A DNA stretch of 64,000 nt from Watersipora subatra (lineage: Eukaryota; Bryozoa; Gymnolaemata; Cheilostomatida; Watersiporidae), in assembly GCF_963576615.1 (NCBI RefSeq), contig NC_088708.1, forward strand, positions 59,321,196 through 59,385,195. Direction: 5' to 3'. Below the pieces are notes generated by a model that searched no databases, was not told the origin of the DNA, and saw only the letters and a program-made list of their open reading frames with translations. How positions within the stretch are numbered: position 1 is the stretch's first letter; the number at the start of each line of letters is the position of its first letter. Of this stretch, positions 11,101 through 21,162 are shown one piece after another. The position numbers and the translations under genes are program-made.

Positions 11101-14100
11101 TGCAGAATTATGTGAATTAAAAGTACTGTGCGTAGACCGAAAGTTTGCCAGTAAAATGAAAGATGAAATGCAAAGAAAAAGCAAATGATAACAATTACTA
11201 AACGGAAAATTATTGAAAAATATGCGAAATGTGTATGCATGATTGAGCTAGCTCAACAATATGACAGAAATACATCCACAATTATCAAGCAGAAGGATTA
11301 TATTCAGGGCATTTATTTAGTTCGCAAAAGGATTAACCATAGTTTCTAAACGGCGTAGCGATCTTCACGACCGTTGATGGAGAGACTGCTCAGGCATTGA
11401 ATCAACGATTGGCCGGTGACAGCTTAACTGAACGATGCTATGTAAAAAGGCCGGCGCTATCTATCAAAATTATAAACATTCGGACAAGTTGGCTAGTGGT
11501 CGTACATTAACCGTTTGTGACGCCACCTGTGTTCGTCCTAATCGCAACATGTTGAAAGGGCGACAAAGGCAAACGTCTTTAGATAGGTTTATCTTAAAAC
11601 GGCCAGCTAGTCGTGAAAGCGAAACAAAGGAAAAATTAGCTAAGCAGCGAGAAACTTCAAACTATGAACGCCGAAGAAATTTTAATTACCTCAAGTTAAA
11701 AATGAAAGTTTGCTTTTAGATTTGCTTCTAATTTTGTCTTTTAAGACTTTGATAAAATCCAAATTTATCAAAGTTAACTGTTGTAATGAAGGATAGCTTT
11801 CTATAACTCCCTAGGATATCTCCCTCTCTGGCAAATGCTAGCGTTAGCTGCTATTGCATGTATTTAATTTTACATTTTAATTAATCACATTTCCTTGCAT
11901 TATTTTTTATTTGTTTCTTTTTAAAAGCTTGTGGTAAGTTAGGACAATAACCAACATGTTCTTTCTGTTACAATATCTTGTTTTGAGTGTTTTATTTTCA
12001 TTTTTTTAGAGTTTGGAAACCAATCAATATATATTTAATTGTTCTATATATAAGTAAATTGCACCAACATGCGAGTAAATTGATATACGAGCTCAGTCTC
12101 GGAACGCATTAAGCTCGTAAGTCGAAGTATGACTGTATCGGTTCTATTATACCATATCATCTATATTATACCATATCATCTCTTCTACCATACTATCTCT
12201 ATTCTACCATACCATCTCTATTCTACCGTACCATCTCTATTCTACCACACCATCTCTATTCTACCATACCATCTCTATTCTACCACACCATCTCTATTCT
12301 ACCATACCATCTCTATTCTACCATACCATCTCTATTCTACCATACCATCTCTATTCTACCATACCATCTCTATTCTACCATACCATCTCTATTCTACCAT
12401 ACCATCTCTTTTCTACCATACCATCTCTATTCTACCATACCATCTCTATTCTACCATACCATCTCTATTCTACCATACCATCTCTATTATACCATACCAT
12501 ATCTATTCTACCATACCATCTCTATTCTACCATACCATCTCTATTCTACCATACCATATCTATTCTACCATACCATCTCTATTCTACCATACCATCTCTA
12601 TTCTACCATACCATCTCTATTATACCATACCATCTCTATTATACCATACCATCTCTATTCTACCATACCATCTCTATTCTACCATACCATCTCTATTCTA
12701 CCATATCATCTCTATTCTACCATACCATCTCTATTCTACCATACCATCTCTATTCTACCATACCATATCTATTCTACCATACCATCTCTATTCTACCATA
12801 CCATTTCTATTTTATTCTACCATATATATTCTACTATAGCTACTATTCTATCATAGCTTTTTCTCCCATACCATTCTGTTGCGCCGTATTATTCAAAAAA
12901 TTTTATCTAAACAAATGTAAAGTTGTATTATTTTAGCAATAAATCCTTTCCTTTATTTGTTTTATCTCAATGTACTAATTCTTATAAACCAAGTTGAACA
13001 TTTTCCCAGCAATGAATGGAGATTTTCTTAAACCGAAATGCAGCTTCTACTTGTCCATTCTTGTAAGAGTTTTGTGGTCAGTATAACTAAAGTATGAAAC
13101 TCTTTGTTGACTAGGGATCATAGACAGTCGGAGTCTATGGGATGTTATGAAGACATGCATAGTGATGACATCACTCAGGTATTGTTGCACAAAAATTTAT
13201 TTTCAATCAACATGTACAAGATTCATCATTTTAATTTTTAAAATAAGGTGTTTATTTATTTTGTGTGTGTTATAAGTTTAATTAAGTTTATGCTATATAT
13301 ATATACGTATATATAGTATTGCGGGAAAGTCTAGGCACAGATTTTTCTTCTAGTGCAATGGTGCTAGCTGAAGTGTGAAAAATGCTTGTTTTAACCAATC
13401 GCCATTAAGTATTGGAAGGTGTAATAAGTATGTGTAGAATTATTCCATAGTATGGCAAGTAGGCCATGTAGCGTAGTAGATAGTAAGCTGGTCTGCAGAA
13501 CTGTGTTTTTCGAGTTCAATGCCAGTGCGAAGTGATTTTTTCGTTCCTAAAGCTTTTTGGCTATAACTGGACATACGAACGACAGACCAACCAATAAACG
13601 ACAAACACTTAGGTTTATATATATATAGATACAACCAGAAGTACTCAGCATTGACCGCAATAAAATATATAGATATAATAATGACCATTAATGACATAAT
13701 GACGTTCTAGAATAAACATTTAAAAACATGAGTTTTCTGATATTCAAAAATCAAAACTTTTCAACTAGAGCAACACATACCAAGTTTTGCATTCTTCCAT
13801 CTTGGTTCCACAATTTGGGCATTTAAAGGTTGACTTGCAACAAAATACACATTACAGTTATTTAATATCAAAAGATTCACCATGTCCTACTCTGTTGTGT
13901 TGTAGGTGCAAAATATGTGGAAATGTGATTACAAGCTCTTCAAAGCTAAAAAACGAACAGTTAATCGCAGCCATACGAGAACGCCGTAGTTTGGATTCTC
14001 TTTCCGAAGCGGCTCAAATGTGACGTACAGTGAAACATGGATAACTCGCCCTCGGATATAGCGAACACATGGTTAACTCGAATGGATTTGCTTGGTCCGT

Positions 14101-17100
14101 TCCCACGCAATGATAAATGGCTCTATATAATTCGAACTCAACACTGTTAATTTGAACTGTTTTTTGCCCAACGACTACTGAAACAGTTGCTATCGCTTTA
14201 AAAAATCACTTTATTCCAAGCCATAAAGGTAAACCTCAACTTTTCGTAATTCATAAGCGTCGTTATTACCACCATCGGCAAAATATTTTTGTCAACGACT
14301 TTTCTAAAGGTTTGGTGAAATTTGATTTATACTAAACATCCGCATAGCGATCGCCCTTCGGAAGCGAGGTAAAGTGAGGTAATCTTTGCATAAACTTCAA
14401 GAAAAATCGGCAAAATTGATTGTGGGTAAAACGCTCAAAAGAAAAAGATGTCTTTTCTTTTGAGCATTTCAACAACGATCAAGTTTTGCCAATGTCAATC
14501 TAAAAAACGTCCTGGCAATAACATCACCTCAAACAACGAACCAATCTCAAGTGATAGAAAATCTCTATACTTTTTGATAAAAACGTTTTAAACTTTACAC
14601 TAGAAGCATTTAATTTGAAACAAGCCATTTGTGCTTTTGATTTATATTATAGTTTGTATATGTACTGATGTCTTTTCTTTTGAGCATTTCAACAACGATC
14701 AAGTTTTGCCAATGGCAATCTAAAAAACGTCCTGGCAATAACATCACCTCAAACAACAAACCAATCGCAAGTGATAGAAAAATCTCTATACTTTTTGATA
14801 AAAACGTTTTAAACTTTACATTAGAAGCATTTAATTTGAAACAAGCCATTTGTGCTTTTGATTTATATTATAGATTGTATATGTACATGTATCTACTAAT
14901 AAATAAGTAAATACATGGACTTGTGACAGTGCTCTGATAACTTGAACACTGATAATTCGAACACTTTTGCTCGGTCCCTTGAAGTTTGAGTTATCCGAGT
15001 TTCACTGTAGTTGTGGCAGATGGTTTCTGTTTACACTTTCCTGCAACCTTATTCGTCGAAATATTTTCACAAATATACTTCACGCATTCAATAAAACCAT
15101 GTCTATTGTTCTTACGCGTGTGTTTTATCGTCATTGTAATGCTGTTTATTTTAGCAGCGATATCTTATAACTTACCGTAAAAATTCGTTTAATTTTTTAA
15201 CCTTAGCTCGGAGAAGTACATATCATTATCTGATAATCATGGCGAGCCTGTTGGTCACCTGTGATACTCGAAAGGTGCCCCAGAAATTATTTGCGAAGTA
15301 TTGGGTCACATGATCAGATTACGACTTGCCGATTAAACCAAGCCGAAACAAAACTGTAAAGTAGCGAGCATCTATATTTGATACGGGGTCTTCGATAAAA
15401 CCCGAAGTGTTTGTCATAAACTAGTGCTACGTGAGGTTTTATATTGAGCTTTTTATTGGCCTTTCAATTCACGTGAGAACATCACGTGACAAGCCGATAA
15501 CCAAACTGTAATGACAATGTCAGAGAAATAAAGAGATTCCAAAATACGGCGGCTTTTCGTTTTTGAGCTTTTAAGAGCTTGTAATCACATTTCCACATAA
15601 TTTGCACCTACAACACAGCAGAGTAAGACATGGTGAATCTTTTGGTACCAAATAACTGTAATGTGAATTTTGTTGCAAGTCAACCTTTTACATTCATTCT
15701 ATGGACCGGTACAGTTGGATCAGTACTGTGATTGTAACCAAGATCATATGATTAAGCAAATAAATACCATGCACTAATGTCAGTCACCATGTCGTTCAAA
15801 TGTTGTGCTTCAAGCCTTCATAACCTTTGGTCATTTCACTGTGTTTGGATTCTTTTATTTTCCTGTCCGCTCTTATCATTAATTTCTTTGATCTTCTCTC
15901 AACTGTTTTTTGTCTCTGTTGAGTTGTTCTTTATATTCTTGTTCAAGACTTCTGATAGGTTTTTCAATGGACTCATCTGACGAGTTTGGACACTCTTAAT
16001 CCTTTGTACTTCCTTTACTTGAGCCATTTCCTGAAGTGTTTCACTTCAGGAAATCAAGCAATCTGGATTCCTTCCGTTTCACTATTTTTAGGAATTTTTT
16101 CAGCAGTTTTGTGACAAAGTTGTGAGCGTCTGTTCCTTTGTTCTTCAATTCTTGCTACTGTCTGGTCTGGGGTTTTCTGACATTATTCTTGCACTTCTTT
16201 CTTTTTGCTCTTCGGGTTTGTTTTGGTTTGCTCTGGTGTTTTAGCAACTCTTATTCTCTCTACTGTTTCTTTTTGCTTACTTCATTTTGTTTCTATCACT
16301 CTGATGATCTAGTCTAAAGGTTAATATAAGATATCGGTAAAGATATCATAAGATTCAGATTGGAAAAGAAGTACATAGTTAAATTCATTCATTTGAATTA
16401 ATCCAAAGTGCAAATTGAAGGTAAAGTTTCATCCTTCTCGACAAGACAGCCTACTTACAGCAAGTGATGATGGGCTTGTCAACTATTTAGATATCAGTGG
16501 GTCGACGGAGGAAGATGCTATACAGTACACCTTCGATACAGCTTCCACGCCTGTAGGTCATCAACCTGTTCCATAAACTAGCTTCAATTCAACATCAAAG
16601 TTCTTGAATAGCAATAGTTGATGTTCTTATGCTAGAAGTTGTCTCATCTTTTCTGAATGTTTTGTAATTTCAGGATAAGCTCTCATGGATCGGCGAAGAG
16701 GAGGCATTTATCTCAACCTACGCCAACACCGCCTATATTTGGGATGTCAGCTCTGTAAGCCTGCCTTGAGGCATTCAGGATTTTACTAGATCATCATACT
16801 CGTCTCCTTTATAACAGATTGTTATACTGTAGTTGTCTTCACATGTTGACGTCATTACTTCCTTAGATTAGCTGTTCTTGATTAATTCATATTGCTTCAC
16901 TATCAACCTTCCTGTCATTTCATTATAGGGAGATGAAAAAGTGAAGTCAGACCTACCTCAATTTCAGGTATGCAACACTTACATATGTGATTAAATATCA
17001 AGGCATGTGCTATTAATTTATCAATAACTCTATCTTACCCTATTACATTGTCGACCATATTGTAATTGCTAAAAAGAATATCTTAAGAAGTGTCCTGGCA

Positions 17101-18587
17101 TATTTATTATGTCACATATTGTTTTTGGAAGGTAGCTAGAAGGAATAATTGTGTAGTATGTCAGCTAAATTTGAACTTAGCCATTTTTGCTAAATTGCTA
17201 GATGTTAGAATCATGCAACCAGTTAATACTCTTTACATACTGTAGTTAATAGTTACAAGTTAATACTCAGTTACATAGTTTTAGCAACTTTAGCAATACA
17301 AGTTGTTCATCCTTCGTGTACCACGGATGCTATGTTTCAACTACTGGTTCTACAAAATAGTTGAGTCTTTCCGAATATCAGCATAACATTACTGTATGTC
17401 ATGATAGCCAGTGCCAACCAATCAAGGAGTTGTTAGGTAAAATTGCGGTCAACTTTGCATGGCAACTTAACAAAGCTATTTTTTGTTGTTTAGTTTTTGT
17501 TTACTATATATGTATAGAATTGCAACTCACATGTGTGCGCGCGCCAGCGTGTGCCTTTGTGTATGTATTCCGGTCATATAGACTGACGCATCGCTGCACA
17601 GAATTCCTTGAAATTATTTGGGCAGGGAAGTTTGTAAAAACCTAATCTCAATTAATTTACCATATAATTTCCATGAGTCACCATCTTGAATTCGTACAAA
17701 TCAGCTTAGTAACATTATATTTTATTTCAATCTTATAAATTTGCAAGGGTTGATAATTGCTAAATCAATTTGGTCTTGTGTTTGCATAACTTACCACTTA
17801 CCAGGTTTCGTCGCTCATTTTAATTAAAATCTTGAAACTACATCACTCATAGTAAGTGTATTAATTTCAGGAGGCTTCAAAATCAACACAAGTGGAGTAT
17901 CTTGTTGATTGCTTTGTAGATAGTAAGCATTCTCCTGTGGTATTGGCCGGGAACAGCAGGTGCGTGTTACTATTGTTACTGTTGTTAGCTTTCTTTCTCA
18001 TATCAAAGCAGCAGCATAGGGTACAGTTATAATTTTTTGTCACTTGAAAATTATTCGTACAGATGTGATGGAGTCCTGTTCAACCTAACCAGCCCTCCAT
18101 CGTATATCGGTTTTCTGCCAGCATCCCATTCACAGTGGATCAGAGCCTGCACATACAATATTAAGGTATGGTATGAGCCGTAGTTATACAAGCTACTGTA
18201 AGTGACCCACACATAAGCTTGTGATTCGCTCATCTAAATGATAAACTAAGAATTTAGTTTGGATCGTTTGTTCTGTACCACAGTGGAAAACCTATTGAAG
18301 GTTTTGGCTTGAAACTAAATATAATACTAAATACTACATAATTTTGAGTAGGTTGTTTTCTCAGCTTTGTTTTGCACTGATGTATAGTTTGGCATGTTGC
18401 TCATTTGATCAGCACTTAGACATGTCATTCTGCTTACCAGTCACAGAGTTTGTACACGGTGGGAGAGGATGCCTTGTTGTGCTGCTGGAAACCATCGAGT
18501 CTCATACCACCATCGCCTGGAAAATCAAGGTCTCTCAAGGCTGGGCATCGAGTGAAGCCTGCTGTCAAAAAACCTTATGACCGATGA
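7844..18587 (+). CDS. WDR89: WDR89 homologue (WD repeat-containing protein 89), 11 coding exons
   Basis: Exons: 7844-8105, 8318-8402, 10020-10069, 10616-10718, 13115-13178, 16421-16552, 16674-16754, 16929-16967, 17871-17959, 18063-18165, 18447-18587. All junctions are GT-AG and keep frame; the total is 1149 nt, 382 aa plus stop. Human WDR89 is close to this length. The product follows the WDR89 pattern throughout: an N-terminal blade with VAVLCSTHHVRIFNAETL, CWDLRLDLTKPV, FDLTYNDRFMCAG then AMLYFWDH, HSDDITQVKFHP, ASDDGLVNYLDI, a WIGEEEAF blade ending YIWDVSS, and a last blade YTVGEDALLCCWKP before a basic tail. It should fold as a WD40 propeller. WDR89's molecular role is poorly defined, so I assign none. 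The ATG at 7844 is preferred over the in-frame ATG at 7736 because the upstream 36 codons lack WDR89 similarity. Confidence 0.93.
8318..8402 (+). CDS. WDR89: WDR89 exon 2
   Basis: Acceptor CTTTTAG, donor AAG|GTAGAA. Encodes DAQVTTVAFGHNSPDLVYTS, the strands of the second blade, in frame with exon 1. Confidence 0.88.
8403..10019 (+). other. WDR89 intron 2
   Basis: 1.6 kb of AT-rich intron. It contains a 132-codon open frame at 9553-9951 with no recognisable domain. I see no repeat structure in it. Confidence 0.6.
10020..10069 (+). CDS. WDR89: WDR89 exon 3
   Basis: A 50-bp exon after TTGAGCAG. Encodes RCWDLRLDLTKPVNVFK, the WD dipeptide closing the second blade. Donor AAAG|GTTAGT. Confidence 0.9.
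10105..10240 (+). repeat. Short tandem repeat, 30-bp unit
   Basis: About four imperfect copies of GAGCAGTGTACTTACACCTC plus TGACTCGTCT in WDR89 intron 3. Confidence 0.8.
10616..10718 (+). CDS. WDR89: WDR89 exon 4
   Basis: Acceptor GCGTCAG. Encodes LSFDLTYNDRFMCAGTKL then AMLYFW, close to the equivalent human stretch. Donor CTG|GTGAGA splits the Trp codon, leaving phase 2. Confidence 0.92.
10878..12135 (+). mobile_element. pogo/Tigger-like DNA transposon, deleted
   Basis: The ends are inverted: CAGTAATACTGCAACTTACG on the left, and the right end reads CAGTCATACTTCGACTTACG in reverse. A TA dinucleotide flanks each side (10876-10877 and 12136-12137), the target duplication of Tc1/mariner/pogo elements. 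Inside, from about 11160, broken frames read KRKIIEKYAKCVCMIELAQQ, resembling the N-terminal helix-turn-helix of Tigger transposases. The 11435-11719 frame has MLCKKAGAIYQNY (CENP-B-like) followed by a basic KGRQRQTSLDRFILK tail. The DDE catalytic domain is absent, so it is non-autonomous. It lies in WDR89 intron 4. Confidence 0.85.
11435..11719 (+). pseudogene. Tigger-like transposase fragment
   Basis: 94 codons joining a CENP-B/Tigger DNA-binding fragment (MLCKKAGAIYQNYKHSD) to a basic C-terminal tail (RQRQTSLDRFILKRPASRE). The catalytic DDE core that should lie between is missing, and the upstream helix-turn-helix frame is interrupted by stops. Confidence 0.65.
12147..12832. repeat. 19-bp minisatellite, about 36 copies
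   Basis: Unit CATCTCTATTCTACCATAC repeated almost perfectly, with point variants such as CATATC, TATTATACC and CCACACC. Because 19 is not a multiple of 3, all frames stay open and give the spurious 236-codon frame at 12129-12839. The array begins about 12 bp after the Tigger terminal repeat. Confidence 0.97.
13115..13178 (+). CDS. WDR89: WDR89 exon 5
   Basis: Acceptor TTGACTAG, donor CAG|GTATTG, 64 bp. Encodes (W)DHRQSES...HSDDITQ and completes the split Trp codon. The HSDD motif is shared with vertebrate WDR89. Confidence 0.9.
13235..13640 (+). mobile_element. tRNA-like SINE copy 1 (R2 family)
   Basis: Homologous to 32100-32560 and, inverted, to 61895-62440. The core GATAGTAAGCTGGTCTGCAG followed by GAGTTCAATGCC resembles pol III A and B boxes. 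The tail ends in an AT dinucleotide run (TTTATATATATATAG). This copy lacks the CCGG..CGGGTAATAAAAA head. It lies in WDR89 intron 5. Confidence 0.7.
14028..15007. mobile_element. TA-flanked TIR element (MITE-Y) copy 1, nested in element X
   Basis: Starts CAGTGAAACATGGATAACTC and ends with the reverse of CAGTGAAACTCGGATAACTC. TA is duplicated at 14026-14027 and 15008-15009. The paralogue of the host element at 52592-53472 is uninterrupted here (...AATGTGACGTA|GCTGTGG), giving the pre-insertion sequence. TIR and TA target resemble pogo/Tigger-type elements. No transposase is present. It contains a 220-bp internal tandem duplication. Confidence 0.9.
14447..14886. repeat. 220-bp tandem duplication inside MITE-Y copy 1
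   Basis: The block starting GATGTCTTTTCTTTTGAGCA at 14447 recurs at 14667 almost unchanged. MITE-Y copy 2 (27162-27971) has only one copy, so the duplication is specific to copy 1 or its sublineage. Confidence 0.9.
16421..16552 (+). CDS. WDR89: WDR89 exon 6
   Basis: Encodes VKFHPSRQDSLLTASDDGLV then NYLDI, a typical blade. The acceptor AATTGAAG has a poor pyrimidine tract, but position and frame are forced by the protein match. Donor CCT|GTAGGT, phase 0. Confidence 0.87.
16674..16754 (+). CDS. WDR89: WDR89 exon 7
   Basis: Acceptor TAATTTCAG, donor TCT|GTAAGC, 81 bp. Encodes LSWIGEEEAFISTYANTAYI followed by WDVSS, a complete blade half ending in WD. Confidence 0.9.
16929..16967 (+). CDS. WDR89: WDR89 exon 8 (39 bp)
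   Basis: Small exon after ATTATAG encoding GDEKVKSDLPQFQ, donor CAG|GTATGC, phase 0. It fills the linker between blades in the expected frame. Support is weaker because it is short and variable. Confidence 0.75.
17871..17959 (+). CDS. WDR89: WDR89 exon 9
   Basis: Acceptor TTAATTTCAG, donor CAG|GTGCGT. Encodes VEYLVDCFVDSKHSPVVLAG then NS(R), aligned with the DYLIGGLYHEK..VIGG blade of human WDR89. Confidence 0.88.
18063..18165 (+). CDS. WDR89: WDR89 exon 10
   Basis: Acceptor TTCGTACAG, donor AAG|GTATGG. Encodes CDGVLFNLTSPPSYIGFLPA then HSQWIRACTYNIK, matching the GH..VRSFCWN blade. Confidence 0.88.
18447..18587 (+). CDS. WDR89: WDR89 exon 11 (terminal)
   Basis: Acceptor CAGTCACAG. Encodes SLYTVGEDALLCCWKPSS, the last WD blade, then a Lys/Arg-rich tail ending KKPYDR and TGA at 18585-18587. 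Confidence 0.92.
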   Translation, partial: SLYTVGEDALLCCWKPSSLIPPSPGKSRSLKAGHRVKPAVKKPYDR

Positions 18588-18857
18588 TACTTGAATATTA
18601 CCGGCAAGCAGTTTTCAAAGAAGAGGAGAAACGGTGATGTAGAACTGAAAGTGACATCCTTGGTAGATGCGTTTTGCCAATGGTCATTGGGAAGAATGTA
18701 AACTAGCATGTATAGACCCACTTCTAAGACTGGTGAATTCAAGTCATCTATAGCAATGCGAATGACATTGACTTCTTAAAGGGAGAGATGTTTAGCTTTC
18801 CCAAGCCATTATATTGTACATACGTATGTATGTGTGGATTATCAGACGAGTCAAAAT

Positions 18858-18863
18858 AATAAA
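18858..18863 (+). terminator. Poly(A) signal of WDR89
   Basis: AATAAA about 270 bp after the WDR89 stop codon. Canonical sequence and plausible 3' UTR length; the cleavage site is not determined. Confidence 0.55.
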
Positions 18864-19164
18864 AGTTAATTTCTATGTACACTTGGTTTTATTAAAGCAT
18901 CGTTACATATATAACTGCTTTTGAGCCAAGTTAAATGGCTGCTTATTCCACACTCCAAGTTTTTCACTCCAACAACATCAACATAATCTTTAGCATCCTT
19001 ATGATCTACAAATGTGTGAAAGTTCAAGTACTGCTTGATAACAGCGGTAGACTTGCCGATAAGAAAGTTGGTTAATTCTCCAGTCCATTTTTTAAAGAAA
19101 CGCCGAGGTATATAGACCAACTAAAATATTTTTGTTGAGATTAGCGCACAATGATATTCTGTGA

Positions 19165-19965
19165 AACCCTTTATTTGAATGCCACCTTTATTTGAACACC
19201 ACCTCTAATAAAACGCCACTATAGGAGATGGGTTGGAAAATACCGCACCACCATTTAATTAGAGGCCGCCTCGATTTGACTGCAAATTTGGCAGTCTATG
19301 ATCTTTTTGAATCCATAATAAAAAGTGATCAATAGCAAAGTTCCACTAAATGGAATTTATAATGACTCGGTTACTTCAATAACAATTAATTCTTTCTGTT
19401 TTAATTCTTAATTGTGTTGCTGTAGTTGTTGACATTGTTTTAGTGATGGTGTACTTGAAGAGATTGATCGTGACAATCATCTGAACTACACTCTCAATCC
19501 ATTGTTGAGAGATACCTCCATAATGTGGTTTACAATCGCTCCCGAAGACTTTGATGAACGATAAAAATACTCTTCAGGTACTTCGCACAACGTAATAGCA
19601 GCCACTGTTATGGCCTATCAAAATCCATTTTTCAACTCCTAAGCTTCATGGTTTTCCTTTAAAACTTTGAAAGCGCCACCGTCAAAATAATTAGTAACTG
19701 CTTCCAGCCAATTATTTTTTACTCAAACTGGTTCCTTGTTTAACTCGGTCCAATACTCCGACGTACATATATCAAAAACAGTGTAGCAAAAATGCAGAGT
19801 CTGATGGCATTAATGTCGGTCTGCTTGAAAGAGAGTGCAAAATACACAATAGCATTGCTTCACTCATAAAGGGGTTAAATCTATCTTCCAAAAATTTGGA
19901 CAAGCTAGTTAAAAAATACAGCGCCACCCTCTATTTGAACGTCGCCTTTAATAAAATGCCTCTAA
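19165..19965. repeat. Degenerate repeat bounded by related GCCACC..TTTATTTGAA segments
   Basis: CCCTTTATTTGAATGCCACC with TCTAATAAAACGCCACTATA at the left is echoed by CCCTCTATTTGAACGTCGCC with TTTAATAAAATGCCTCTAAA at the right, in the same orientation. The interior has no open frame. Probably a decayed transposon; class not determined. Confidence 0.5.
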
Positions 19966-19994
19966 AGGGGAAGAGTTAAAAATTAGTATTTTTT

Positions 19995-20110
19995 GTATTC
20001 GCTCCAATCGAAACTCCAGTTCTCATTCGATCAATGAAGCTAAGCAATGTCGAGCCCAGATAGTGCTTGGATGGGTGACTGCCTGCGAATATTGGGTGCT
20101 GCAGACTTGT
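19995..20110 (+). pseudogene. 5S rRNA-derived sequence (pseudogene or SINE3 head)
   Basis: The stretch GTTCTCATTCGATCAATGAAGCTAAGCAATG..., then TAGTGCTTGGATGGGTGACT, GCCTGCGAATATTGGGTGCT closely follows metazoan 5S rRNA, including the internal promoter region (box A, intermediate element and box C). The first about 20 bases are degraded. The length of about 116 bp approximates a full 5S. A single diverged copy outside any tandem array suggests a retro-pseudogene or the 5S head of a SINE3 element, not a working gene. Confidence 0.8.
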
Positions 20111-20940
20111 TTCTTAGGCTACTACTGAAGCTTTACATCACTTTGGATATCTCTATTGACCAGTTTCGCTCTGACTTAAAAATCACAATAACGACTTTTA
20201 AAAATATAAACTAAGAAGTTTACCGAAAGCATAAACTAGACCGCATACACTAAACGTCAAAATGCATTAAGTTAAAAGAGGCTGGTCAACCAGGAGTAAT
20301 TCTCTCATAGAAAAATGATTCATAATTGCTCAGCATGCTTGCGCGTGAGCAGTAGTCCAGGTCAATGACAAACATGTATTATCGTTGGTATGGCTGATCA
20401 CTTGGCCTACTAACAATCACTCTCTATCGATGGGTCGTGTAAACATTGTTTACTACTAGTTATGAGTGTATGCATTGTTACCAAAACCTAATCTTCCCGA
20501 TTGCAATCTTTCCCGAAACCTAATCTTTCTCGCTTAGGCTTTCCAATTTTTTGCTGTCTATCATTGAGAGCAGTATCTTATCGATATCAAAGTTGATGAA
20601 ACTCGGCAAAGCTTATTGTCCGGTTTAAAAATTTTCAACTAGTCAGTTGTGTTATTGCAATACAGAGCTGCACTAGAATTTTGAAGATAGTCTGTATTTT
20701 TTCAAACTTGCGTTTCATGTTATTACATGACATATCGCGCGGCCAACAGTATACATGTGTAAATAGCGGCGAGTGAACTCACCCTCTTGCAATGGGTAAA
20801 CTGAGGGAGGCAAATCTCGTTCAGTTTTGGACAACGAATGTTTGGTAGTCACGGGTGTGAATGGTCTTACCATATTATTAAAGACTCTCTAAACTACGAT
20901 GTGACTGAAGTGCAGTTAGTGTGAAGAACATATCAAAAAA

Positions 20941-20946
20941 TTTATT
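20941..20946 (-). terminator. Candidate poly(A) signal of SCUBE
   Basis: AATAAA on the minus strand (TTTATT on plus), about 217 bp after the SCUBE stop codon. ATTAAA variants occur slightly nearer, so the site used is uncertain. Confidence 0.4.
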
Positions 20947-21162
20947 TTCAGCTGTTAAAAGTAGGACTTGTATTTTGACCTCAGCGAATTTAATTAACCT
21001 ATAACAATTTTTACAAAATGAATTCTAATAAAAACGTTTATATAATTTGTTAACTACCTTTTAGAAAGCCCCGCATGTACACGCATATATTTACACTAGG
21101 TGATTGTGCATAGATGTACGTCGATGCGCATTAAGCCATTTTACAATTATCATTAGAGTAAG

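Larger units (their letters stand above)
13825..15690. mobile_element. Long-TIR element X, copy 1 (non-autonomous DNA transposon)
   Basis: The two ends are about 190-bp inverted repeats: AAAGGTTGACTTGCAACAAA at the left recurs reversed at 15671-15689, and the complementarity runs inward to about 13970 and 15540. The interior has no transposase. A second copy lies at 52592-53472. This copy carries an inserted element at 14028-15007. I cannot name the superfamily. It lies within WDR89 intron 5. Confidence 0.85.
18890..21162. other. Intergenic region between convergent WDR89 and SCUBE
   Basis: It contains a degenerate repeat (19165-19965) and a 5S rRNA-derived sequence (19995-20110). An 84-codon minus frame at 18866-19120 is not recognised. 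The rest (20.1-20.9 kb) shows no gene, RNA or strong repeat that I can identify. Confidence 0.6.

Noticed and set aside
12129..12839. 236-codon open frame with HTISILPYHLYS repeats
   Set aside because: Pure translation of the 19-bp minisatellite in a WDR89 intron; all three frames are open and no start or splice context exists.
13450..13545. Functional tRNA gene
   Set aside because: Box-A- and box-B-like motifs occur, but no cloverleaf with a proper anticodon arm could be drawn, and the sequence belongs to a dispersed repeat.
14967..15180. Two related small frames, also seen at 52753-52965, suggesting a conserved small gene
   Set aside because: Similarity follows from duplication of element X; the frames are not preserved beyond what nucleotide identity predicts.
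18866..19120. 84-codon minus-strand frame just after WDR89
   Set aside because: No recognisable domain and no splice partners; it overlaps the WDR89 3' flank. A transposon origin is possible but unsupported.
19995..20110. Functional 5S rRNA gene
   Set aside because: The 5' end and several conserved positions are altered and it is a single dispersed copy, so it is called a derived sequence.
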